A stretch of 5,509 bases of DNA from Syntrophales bacterium (GCA_025454095.1 JALOPC010000123.1:1-5509); one strand, 5' to 3'. Shown: positions 1 to 5,260, numbered from the stretch's first letter. The notes: generated by a model from the letters alone, not told the origin. Translations and numbers: made by a program.

Positions 1-67
1 CGGCGTCTGCGGCACCGAACTCGAACCCGTCGGGACATGACAGGCGCAGCGGGATGGAGGCCCGCGG
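1..67. other. Window edge downstream of the branching enzyme, no assignable gene
   Basis: This short edge segment is too small to assign. On the plus strand, codons from position 2 run open to a TGA at 38-40 and would give a C-terminal tail GVCGTELEPVGT, so a gene entering from the left and converging on the branching enzyme gene is possible. On the minus strand the frame after the branching enzyme stop also stays open to the edge but has no ATG, GTG or TTG start. No hairpin followed by a T-run is visible. Only the neighbouring sequence could decide between these readings. Confidence 0.2.
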
Positions 68-2125
68 TCAATAGGATCGTCGAAGCGCGAGGGCCGTGCG
101 CGTGGGGAGGTAGAGGCTCAGCCGATGGCGGGCGCCGGGCCCCTGACCTTCGGGCTGCGTGAAGTGGACCTGGTCGGGCTCCAGCCGCCCGTGGCCGCCG
201 TAGATCTCCGCGTCGCTGTCGAGGACGAGTCGGTACGTTCCCGGCGGCGCATCGACCCGGTAGCCGTCGTAGGATCGCGACGGGTGGAAGTTGAAGACAA
301 AGAGGTGCCCCGCCCTCTCGAAGGCGAGGATCTTGGTCTCGTTGTGCTCGTGGAGCAGCCGGGGATCCCCCGATCCCAGGAGGTTCGCCCGCCTCGCGAA
401 CCCGATTATGTCGGCGTCGAACCGGGCGAGGCGACCGTAGCGCAGGGTCTCGTTGTCGGCGAGGCTCCACTGTCTCCTGGCGTACCGGTAGGACCAGCCG
501 TTGCCCGCCCGCGGGAAGTCGATCCACTCGGGATGGCCGAACTCGTTTCCCATGAAGTTCAGGTACCCGTGGCCCGCCGTGGCGAGCGTCACGAGGCGGA
601 TCATCTTGTGCAGCGCCACCCCGCGGTCCACGCGGATGTTGTCGGAAAAAACGCTCATGTCCGAATACATGTCGGCGTCGATCATCCGGAAGATGAGCGT
701 CTTGTCCCCCACGAGGGCCTGGTCGTGGGACTCGCAGTAGCTGATCGTCTTTTCGTCGCGCCGCCGGTTGTTGAGCTCGTGCCACAGGTGGCCCAGGGGC
801 CAGTCCTCGTCGGCGTGTTCTTTCAGCAGCCGGATCCAGGTGTCCGGCACCCCCATGGCGAAGCGGTAGTCGAACCCCGTCCCCCCCTGCGCCGCGGGGA
901 CGGCCAGCCCCGGCATGCCGCTGACGTCCTCGGCGATTGTGACGGCGTCGGGACGGACGTCGTGGATGACACGGTTCGCGAGCGCCAGGTAGGCCAGGGC
1001 GTCCTCGTCGACGCTCTCGCCGAAGTAGTCGGCGTAGGACAGAAAGGCCTTCCCCAGGCCGTGGTGGAGGTACAGCATGCTCGTCACGCCGTCGAAGCGG
1101 AACCCGTCGAAGCGGTACTCGTCGAGCCAGTAGCGGCAGTTCGAGAGGAGGAAGTGCAGGACCTCGGGCTTGCCGTAATCGAAGCAGCGCGAGTCCCACG
1201 CCTCGTGGCGGCCCCGCGCACCGGGGTGGAAGTACTGGTGCGGCGTACCGTCGAAGCGGCCGAGACCCTCCACCTCGTTGGACGCGGCGTGGGAGTGAAT
1301 GAGGTCCATGACAACGCAGAGCCCTTCGGCGTGGGCCGCGTCGATGAGTTCCTTGAGATCCTCGGGGGCGCCGAACCGCGACGAGGCGGCAAAGTAGCTG
1401 CTCACCTGGTAGCCGAAGGACCCGTAGTAGGGGTGCTCCTGGACGGCCATAAGCTGCAGCACGTCGTATCCCGCCCGCACGATGCGGGGCAGGACGCTAT
1501 CCGTGAACTCCCGCCAGGTGCCGACTTTCTGCTCTTCCTGGGCCATGCCGGCGTGGGCCTCGTACACGAAGGGGGCCCGAGCGGGGCACCGGACTTCCTC
1601 GCACCTCCAGCGATAGGGGGCCGCAGGTTCCCAGACCTGGGCGTTGAAGATGAGCGTGTGCGGGTCCTGGACGACGCGGCGGGCCCAGGCGGGGATTCGC
1701 TCCCCCTCGCCCCCGATCCAGTGAACCCGGAGGCGGTAGAGATCGCCGTGGGCCATCGCTTCGCCCGGCAGGCGGATCTCCCAGACGCCGTCGGCGCCGT
1801 CGAGCCTCTCCAGGGCAAAGCGGGGAAGTTCCCTCCAGTCGGTCATCTGCCCCACGAGGCTGACGCGCGTCGCGTTCGGGGCCCGCTCGCGGAGGACCCA
1901 TTCGCCGCCCCGGCGGTGCAGGCCGAAATACTCGTGGCCGCTGGCGAAATCGGCAAGGCGCGTCCGCCCCCCCGTGAGCCGGGCCTCCAGGTCGGCGGCG
2001 CGACGCAGGCGCCGCTCGAGCACGTCGCGCCAGGGCGCCAGCAGCGGGTCTCTCGCAACCCGATCGGCTGCACGCTCTGCGATGCCCTCCTGTTCCGTGC
2101 GTGAGAATCCCGATTTCTTCGCCAT
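68..2125 (-). CDS. glgB: 1,4-alpha-glucan branching enzyme, GH13_8 (eukaryote-like) type
   Basis: This enzyme cuts an alpha-1,4-glucan chain and re-attaches the piece through an alpha-1,6 bond, making the branches of glycogen in the cytoplasm. The 685-aa protein has an alpha-helical N-terminus, a CBM48-like beta domain (about 60-160; WVLRERAPNATRVSLVGQM), the GH13 barrel (about 185-555) and a C-terminal all-beta domain (about 590-685). The four GH13 motifs are intact: region I MDLIHSH (273-279), region II GFRFDGVTSM with Arg343 and nucleophile Asp345, acid/base Glu399 in TIAED, and ESHDQ with His467 and Asp468. YESHVG-like YEAHAG, GYQVSSYFAASSRFG and WDSRCFDY match animal and plant branching enzymes more closely than the usual bacterial GlgB (GH13_9). 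The ATG at 2125 is chosen because MAKKSG starts a normal N-terminus, GAGGG lies 10 nt upstream, and the predicted promoter fits. An in-frame ATG at 2164 would leave almost no leader. The gene is divergent from marR. Confidence 0.95.
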   Translation of the reverse strand: MAKKSGFSRTEQEGIAERAADRVARDPLLAPWRDVLERRLRRAADLEARLTGGRTRLADFASGHEYFGLHRRGGEWVLRERAPNATRVSLVGQMTDWRELPRFALERLDGADGVWEIRLPGEAMAHGDLYRLRVHWIGGEGERIPAWARRVVQDPHTLIFNAQVWEPAAPYRWRCEEVRCPARAPFVYEAHAGMAQEEQKVGTWREFTDSVLPRIVRAGYDVLQLMAVQEHPYYGSFGYQVSSYFAASSRFGAPEDLKELIDAAHAEGLCVVMDLIHSHAASNEVEGLGRFDGTPHQYFHPGARGRHEAWDSRCFDYGKPEVLHFLLSNCRYWLDEYRFDGFRFDGVTSMLYLHHGLGKAFLSYADYFGESVDEDALAYLALANRVIHDVRPDAVTIAEDVSGMPGLAVPAAQGGTGFDYRFAMGVPDTWIRLLKEHADEDWPLGHLWHELNNRRRDEKTISYCESHDQALVGDKTLIFRMIDADMYSDMSVFSDNIRVDRGVALHKMIRLVTLATAGHGYLNFMGNEFGHPEWIDFPRAGNGWSYRYARRQWSLADNETLRYGRLARFDADIIGFARRANLLGSGDPRLLHEHNETKILAFERAGHLFVFNFHPSRSYDGYRVDAPPGTYRLVLDSDAEIYGGHGRLEPDQVHFTQPEGQGPGARHRLSLYLPTRTALALRRSY

Positions 2126-2177
2126 GGGTGTTGTGCCCTCGCTGCGGGTTGTGCGGATGGACATCCCGCCTGCCTGC

Positions 2178-2205
2178 ATCATACAGAAAAAGCCTTTTTG
2201 TGCAA
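2178..2205 (-). promoter_or_regulatory. Predicted sigma70-type promoter of the branching enzyme gene
   Basis: Read on the minus strand, TTGCAC (2205-2200) and TATGAT (2183-2178) are separated by 16 bp. The -10 matches TATAAT at five of six positions; the -35 matches only in TTG. The spacer is A/T-rich (AAAAAGGCTTTTT) in otherwise GC-rich DNA. Transcription would begin near 2171, giving a leader of about 46 nt before the ATG at 2125. This is a motif-based prediction. Confidence 0.55.
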
Positions 2206-2213
2206 GACTTCGC

Positions 2214-2226
2214 GCGGGAATCCCGC
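2214..2226. promoter_or_regulatory. Small perfect inverted repeat between the two divergent promoters
   Basis: GCGGGA-A-TCCCGC is a perfect 6-bp inverted repeat around one base. It sits between the -35 box of the branching enzyme promoter (2200-2205) and the -35 box of the marR promoter (2238-2243). A regulator bound here could affect both genes. The same half-site GCGGGA recurs in the hairpin at 2886-2902. In GC-rich DNA such a short palindrome may be chance. Confidence 0.3.
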
Positions 2227-2237
2227 CGATCCATGGG

Positions 2238-2266
2238 TTGACAGAAGCACAAATTATTTGTATACG
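2238..2266 (+). promoter_or_regulatory. Predicted sigma70-type promoter of the marR gene
   Basis: A perfect -35 TTGACA (2238-2243) is followed after exactly 17 bp by the -10 TATACG (2261-2266, four of six consensus bases, including TATA). The stretch 2244-2276 is markedly AT-rich compared with its surroundings. Transcription would begin near 2273, about 30 nt before the marR ATG, leaving room for the ribosome site AAGGAGA at 2291-2297. It should drive marR and probably the TreZ-like gene behind it. Confidence 0.75.
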
Positions 2267-2269
2267 AAT
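2256..2269. promoter_or_regulatory. Putative MarR operator overlapping the marR -10 box
   Basis: ATTTGTATACGAAT is a 14-bp near-palindrome centred on GTATAC, with six of seven base pairs symmetric (only T2259/G2266 breaks it). MarR dimers commonly bind AT-rich palindromes of this size that resemble TTGTATACAA. It covers the -10 element at 2261-2266, so a bound dimer would block RNA polymerase, as in MarR autorepression. That the adjacent MarR protein binds here is inferred from position and motif style only. Confidence 0.5.
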
Positions 2270-2303
2270 TTCAAATCCCTTGCCGTCGAAAAGGAGACTT
2301 CGC

Positions 2304-2828
2304 ATGACAGCCGATCGCAACCCGCTCGCAGACGTCAACGCCTCCCTGAGGCAGCTCATGCAACTCGCCCAGACCCGTTCGAAGAAGATCCGCAAGGAAA
2401 CGGGGATCACGGGACCCCAGCTCCTCGCGATGAAGACCCTGGCCGATTCGCCCGATCTCAGCATCTCCGAGCTCGCCCGGCGCATCTACCTTCACCCGGC
2501 CACGGTGGTCGGCATCGTGGATCGGCTCGAGGGGCAGGGACTCGTCGAGCGAACCCCGTCGAAGAAAGACCGCAGGCAGGTCAACGTGAAGCTCACCCGA
2601 TCCGGGAAGGGAGCCCTTCGAAAGACACCCGTCGCAACCCAGGACTCCGTGCTGGCGGGGCTGGAATCCCTGCCGGAAAAGAAACTCGCGCGCCTCGCCG
2701 CCAACCTCGCGAAGATCGTCAAGGTCCTGGAGGCCCACGCCAAGGGCCCGGTTCCGAAGCGCCGCCGCGGCAGACCGCGCAAGGAGGAGTCCGCGCCGAA
2801 GAAGCGCCGGGGCAGAAAATCTGCATAA
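2304..2828 (+). CDS. MarR-family transcriptional regulator with AT-hook-like C-terminal tail
   Basis: This is a 174-aa dimeric winged-helix DNA-binding protein, likely a ligand-responsive repressor acting on its own promoter region. An N-terminal helix (about 8-32) leads into the winged helix (about 36-102): ITGPQLLAMKTLADSP, the helix-turn-helix ISELARRIYLHPATVVGIVDRLEGQG, and the wing with the conserved Asp-Arg pair (D89, R90) of SKKDRRQVNVKLT. A C-terminal dimerisation helix covers about 125-146. Residues 151-174 are an unusual basic tail containing RRRGRPRK, a textbook AT-hook core, and a second weaker copy, KKRRGRKS. The ATG at 2304 is preceded by AAGGAGA with 6 nt spacing; an upstream extension of the frame would run into the branching enzyme gene and is rejected. 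The gene is divergent from the branching enzyme and 84 bp ahead of the TreZ-like gene on the same strand. The ligand cannot be told from sequence. Confidence 0.93.
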   Translation: MTADRNPLADVNASLRQLMQLAQTRSKKIRKETGITGPQLLAMKTLADSPDLSISELARRIYLHPATVVGIVDRLEGQGLVERTPSKKDRRQVNVKLTRSGKGALRKTPVATQDSVLAGLESLPEKKLARLAANLAKIVKVLEAHAKGPVPKRRRGRPRKEESAPKKRRGRKSA

Positions 2829-2885
2829 TCCCGGCGCCGCCCCCGTCAACGATCCGGTGAACTTCCGCAACGACGAGCCTCGCGA

Positions 2886-2902
2886 TTCCCGCAGCGCGGG
2901 AA
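2886..2902 (+). repeat. Hairpin just upstream of the TreZ-like gene start
   Basis: TTCCCGC-AGC-GCGGGAA forms a perfect 7-bp stem with a 3-nt loop, ending 10 nt before the ATG at 2913. It is not a terminator, because AAGCGGG rather than a T-run follows. Folded in RNA, it would hide the purine-rich GCGGGAAAAG, the only ribosome-site-like sequence before that ATG, and could lower translation. The functional role is inference. Confidence 0.4.
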
Positions 2903-2912
2903 AAGCGGGCCG

Positions 2913-4511
2913 ATGAGGCCGGGCGTGGAAAGAGGGCTTCCACTGGGTTCCGCCTGCCGGAAAGGGGGCCGATGCTCCTTTCTCGTCTGGGCGCCCGCCG
3001 CGAAACGGGTGGAACTGCGAATTTTGCCCCCCGGGGAGCGCATCGTCGCCCTGCAGAAGCTGCGCGACGGGTATCACGGCGCCGTCCTCGACGGCGTTCG
3101 GCCGGGCGAGCTGTACGTCTACCGCCTCGACGGGCTGATCGAACGGCCCGATCCCGCCTCGCGATCCCAGCCGCTCGGCCCCTGCGGGCCCTCCGCAGTG
3201 GTTGCCCCCGGAACGGCCCCGCGACAGGGCCCCTGGCGAGGTCTCGAACTGCGGGACTTCATTCTCGTCGAAGCCGCCGGAAGCGGCCTTTCCTTCGACT
3301 CGATCCGCTCCCCTGTCGACGAATTCAGCTCCCTCGGGTTCACCGCCCTCCGGGTTCGATCGGCGGCCGGCCGGGGCTTTCCGTTCTCCGCTTCGCCTTC
3401 TGCGGGAGGACCGGACGGTCTGAAGCGCCTCGTCGGAGTCTGCCATCGGCGCGGTCTTGCCGTGATGCTCGCCGTGGACCTCTTCGAACCCGGCATGGAG
3501 GGCGATCCCCTCGTGTCCTTCGGGCCTTACTTCACCGGCCGCAACCGGAGCTTGAACCTCGACGGCCCCCTGAGCGACGAGGTTCGCCGGTATTTCGTCG
3601 AGTGCGTCCTTTCCCGGTTCCGGGAGACGGGCATCGACGCCCTCGACATCGGCCCGGTAGACGGTCTCGCGGACCTGTCCCCCCTGCCGCTTCTCGAAGA
3701 GATGGCATGCGCCGTACGCGACGAGGCGGAACGGCTCGGCCGGCCCCTGCACCTCGTTGCGCCATGCGGGCGAAACGACCCGCGCCTGATCCGGCGGAGG
3801 GAAGACGGCGGGATCGGACTCGACGCGGTGTGGAATGCGGATTTCGAGGAGGCCCTGCACGCCCTCCTGTACGGCGTCCCCGAGGGGGCCGACAGCGATT
3901 TCGGCAGGCTCGAACACGTGCAGAAGGCCTTCCTGGAGGGGTTCGTCCGCTCGGGCGGCTACTCGCCGACGCGCCTTCGACGGCACGGGCGCTCGTCGCG
4001 GATTCTCCCCGGGGAGCACTTCCTGGTGCGCGCACGTTTCGTCCCGGCGCGGGAAGGACGGGAACACGAATCTGTCGAGGCGAGCACAGTCCTCGCAGCC
4101 TGCCTGCTTCTTTCCCCCTTCCTGCCGCTCATGCCCATCGGAGCGGCGGGCCCCGGCCGCGACGCCTTCACCGCCTCGCTGATCCGCCTGCGCAAGGAGC
4201 TGCGCAGCCGGGGGCTTCTCGACAAGCAGTGCATGGGGGTTCTGCGCTACGACAGGGAGAGGGTTCTTCTCGTTCGGCACTGGAAAGACGACGAGGACCT
4301 CATCGTGATCTTTCACTTCGGCGGCGCGGCATCGACCGTGGCGCTGCCCGTCCCGACGGGCGCGTGGGAGCTGCGCTTCGACACGGCGGGCCAGCGCTGG
4401 AACGGGCCCGGAAGCGAACTGCCCGTGCTGCTGCGGGGCGACGGCGGGGATGTCCCGCTCCTTCTGGCCCCCTTCTCCTGCGCCGTGTATCTGCGGCAGC
4501 ACGGGGAATGA
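2913..4511 (+). CDS. TreZ-like GH13 protein lacking all catalytic residues (predicted pseudoenzyme)
   Basis: The 532-aa product follows the layout of malto-oligosyltrehalose trehalohydrolase (TreZ), which releases trehalose from maltooligosyl-trehalose. An N-terminal CBM48-like domain (about 20-98; FLVWAPAAKRVEL, YRLDG, RPDPASRSQPLG) is followed by a shortened barrel (about 110-410) and a C-terminal beta domain (about 418-530). Scaffold motifs survive: GGPDGLKRLV, FGPYFTGRNRS, DGPLSDEVRRYF, NDPRLI, GLDAVWNADFEEALHALL, YSPTRLRRHGR. By my alignment from memory, region I DVVYNH is AVDLFE (187-192); region II GLRLDAV is ALDIGPV, with nucleophile Asp now Gly247 and Arg now Asp245; acid/base Glu is Pro284; and NHD is FVP (376-378). 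The segment after the fourth motif and part of the beta-3 region are also missing, so it is shorter than usual TreZ (near 600 aa). The frame is uninterrupted with normal codon bias. GTG at 2925 (GAGG 6 nt upstream) is an alternative start. A binding or regulatory role is inference. Confidence 0.85.
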   Translation: MRPGVERGLPLGSACRKGGRCSFLVWAPAAKRVELRILPPGERIVALQKLRDGYHGAVLDGVRPGELYVYRLDGLIERPDPASRSQPLGPCGPSAVVAPGTAPRQGPWRGLELRDFILVEAAGSGLSFDSIRSPVDEFSSLGFTALRVRSAAGRGFPFSASPSAGGPDGLKRLVGVCHRRGLAVMLAVDLFEPGMEGDPLVSFGPYFTGRNRSLNLDGPLSDEVRRYFVECVLSRFRETGIDALDIGPVDGLADLSPLPLLEEMACAVRDEAERLGRPLHLVAPCGRNDPRLIRRREDGGIGLDAVWNADFEEALHALLYGVPEGADSDFGRLEHVQKAFLEGFVRSGGYSPTRLRRHGRSSRILPGEHFLVRARFVPAREGREHESVEASTVLAACLLLSPFLPLMPIGAAGPGRDAFTASLIRLRKELRSRGLLDKQCMGVLRYDRERVLLVRHWKDDEDLIVIFHFGGAASTVALPVPTGAWELRFDTAGQRWNGPGSELPVLLRGDGGDVPLLLAPFSCAVYLRQHGE

Positions 4512-4518
4512 AAATACG

Positions 4519-4592
4519 GGGTATCGGGTATTGGGTCCAGGGTATCGGGTAAATGAAGAAGGGTATCGGGTTTAGGGTATCGGGTATCGGGG
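4519..4592 (+). repeat. Heptad array, GGGTATC-type, 10 G-runs in a strict 7-bp register
   Basis: G-runs begin at 4519, 4526, 4533, 4540, 4547, 4561, 4568, 4575, 4582 and 4589, exactly 7 bp apart, with one degenerate unit (TGAAGAA, 4554-4560) that keeps the register. Units are mostly GGGTATC with variants GGGTATT, GGGTCCA, GGGTAAA and GGGTTTA. Runs of three G with 4-nt spacers satisfy the usual G-quadruplex pattern on the plus strand. The array starts 8 bp after the stop of the TreZ-like gene. No coding role is supported. Confidence 0.9.
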
Positions 4593-4665
4593 TGGAAAGA
4601 GATCAGTCTATAAAGAGTTCTCAGTACCTTCAGACCCTATACCCTATACCCGAAACCCTATACCC
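4561..4665. repeat. Imperfect 31-bp inverted repeat between convergent genes
   Basis: Arms 4561-4591 and 4635-4665 are inverted copies matching at 27 of 31 positions, with a 43-nt spacer. All four mismatches fall at the same place in the heptad, one every 7 bp (arm units read TATC on one side and TATA on the other), and the odd TTT-containing unit occupies the same position in both arms. The spacer (4592-4634) shows no gene. It lies between the convergent ends of the TreZ-like gene and lspA, so as RNA it could act as a shared 3' structure, but no clear T-run supports a terminator. Confidence 0.75.
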
Positions 4666-4666
4666 C
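4635..4666 (-). repeat. Heptad array, GGGTATA-type on the minus strand
   Basis: On the plus strand, C-runs begin at 4635, 4642, 4649, 4656 and 4663, again at a 7-bp period, with units CCCTATA, CCCTATA, CCCGAAA and CCCTATA and a final CCCC. The minus strand therefore carries five G-runs with 4-nt loops, a G-quadruplex pattern. It begins 4 bp beyond the lspA stop codon and would be in the 3' end of the lspA transcript. Confidence 0.85.
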
Positions 4667-4670
4667 TTTC

Positions 4671-5147
4671 TCACACCTGTCCCCTGATCAATTTGTAAAA
4701 CAGGATCACCGCCCCCACCGACACGGCCGAGTCGGCCACGTTGAACGCAGGCCAGTGGTAGGTGGAGATGTAGACGTCGAGGAAATCGATCACCTCGCCC
4801 AGGCGGATCCGGTCGATGAGGTTTCCCACCGCCCCGCCCATGATGAGCGACATGCCGTAGGTCAGCAGGATGTCTTCCGTTTTCATTTGCACGATGTAAT
4901 AAACGATCAGGCAGGAGGCAAAGATCGACACGCCGATGAGGAAGAGCGCCCGTACGATCGGCGAGGCGTCAGCCAGAAAGCCGAAGGCCGCGCCGGGGTT
5001 GCGCACGTAGGTGATGTTGAAGAACCCCTGGATGACGGGGATGGACTCGTGCAGGGTCATGTGCGTGTCGATGTAGACCTTCGTGATCTGGTCGAGCACG
5101 ATGATCACCAGCGCCGTCAAGACAAACAGCAGGTAGTTTCGTTTCAA
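4671..5147 (-). CDS. lspA: Lipoprotein signal peptidase (signal peptidase II)
   Basis: This inner-membrane aspartic protease removes the signal peptide from prolipoproteins after lipid attachment to the lipobox cysteine. The 158-aa protein has four likely membrane segments (about 4-22, 63-88, 94-111, 134-154). Family motifs are all present: VLDQITK (17-23), YVRNPGAAFGFL (47-58), GNLIDR (108-113), VIDF (119-122) and FNVADS (135-140). Asp121 and Asp139 correspond to the catalytic pair known from Pseudomonas LspA; Asp112 is also conserved. The start is TTG at 5147, which gives the standard N-terminus MKRNYLLFV and has GGAG 5 nt upstream; the nearby ATGs at 5152 and 5158 are out of frame and stop at once. 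It lies 113 bp downstream of ileS on the same strand, the common arrangement, and is probably co-transcribed. Length is typical and no defect is seen. Confidence 0.97.
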   Translation of the reverse strand: MKRNYLLFVLTALVIIVLDQITKVYIDTHMTLHESIPVIQGFFNITYVRNPGAAFGFLADASPIVRALFLIGVSIFASCLIVYYIVQMKTEDILLTYGMSLIMGGAVGNLIDRIRLGEVIDFLDVYISTYHWPAFNVADSAVSVGAVILFYKLIRGQV

Positions 5148-5152
5148 GGCAT

Positions 5153-5156
5153 CTCC
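5153..5156 (-). promoter_or_regulatory. Ribosome binding site supporting the TTG start of lspA
   Basis: On the minus strand GGAG is followed by ATGCC and then the TTG at 5147-5145. The 5-nt spacing and lack of an in-frame ATG nearby fix the unusual start codon. A minimal frame ATG-GAG-ATG-CCT-TGA from 5158 overlaps the site and ends across the lspA start; it is probably incidental. Confidence 0.7.
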
Positions 5157-5163
5157 ATTCGAA

Positions 5164-5212
5164 AAATCCCCCTTTCATCCCCCTTTTTCAAAGGGGGAAA
5201 CTTGGGGGATTT
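5164..5212. repeat. REP/MITE-like double palindrome in the ileS-lspA gap
   Basis: An outer stem pairs AAATCCCCC (5164-5172) with GGGGGATTT (5204-5212), and an inner stem pairs TCCCCCTTT (5178-5186) with AAAGGGGGA (5190-5198) around a TTC loop; a 5-by-5 internal loop separates them. TCCCCCTTT also occurs as a direct repeat at 5167 and 5178. Elements of this CCCCCTTT/AAAGGGGG style are, from general knowledge, dispersed in many delta-proteobacterial and other environmental genomes; copy number here cannot be seen. It lies in the lspA leader and could shape ileS-lspA mRNA folding or stability. Confidence 0.8.
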
Positions 5213-5228
5213 CGGCTTCTTTTCTCCG

Positions 5229-5260
5229 CCCGATACCCGAGACCCTGTACCCGATACCCC
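5229..5260 (-). repeat. Heptad array directly behind the ileS stop codon
   Basis: C-runs on the plus strand begin at 5229, 5236, 5243, 5250 and 5257 at a strict 7-bp period, with spacers GATA, GAGA, TGTA and GATA. Read on the minus strand the units are GGGTATC, GGGTACA, GGGTCTC, GGGTATC, starting immediately after the TAA of ileS. It has the same orientation as the array at 4635-4666 and opposite orientation to that at 4519-4592, so lspA is bracketed by direct copies. Confidence 0.85.

Noticed and set aside
125..2104. Long plus-strand open frame of 659 codons opposite the branching enzyme
   Set aside because: It is the antisense shadow of a GC-rich gene: a low-complexity Val/Pro/Arg/Glu-rich translation, no recognisable domain, and a confident gene on the other strand.
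1974..2303. Upstream extension of the marR reading frame into the branching enzyme gene
   Set aside because: The strong AAGGAGA site and promoter place the start at ATG 2304, and the extra residues do not resemble any MarR N-terminus.
2886..2902. Rho-independent terminator between marR and the TreZ-like gene
   Set aside because: The stem is followed by an A/G-rich sequence and not a T-run on either strand, so read-through into the next gene is expected.
2271..4502. Minus-strand open frame of 743 codons across marR and the TreZ-like gene
   Set aside because: The translation has no known motif and runs through two convincing plus-strand genes and their promoter; it is explained by GC-rich antisense bias.
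2913..4511. Calling the TreZ-like gene a pseudogene
   Set aside because: There is no frameshift, internal stop or loss of codon bias over 532 codons; the catalytic positions are substituted within an otherwise preserved scaffold, which fits a pseudoenzyme better than decay.
2972..4552. Second plus-strand frame overlapping the TreZ-like gene
   Set aside because: Arg/Pro-rich shadow translation without domains; the 2913-4511 frame holds all family motifs.
4519..4592. CRISPR array
   Set aside because: The repeat unit is 7 bp with no spacers, so it is a simple tandem repeat.
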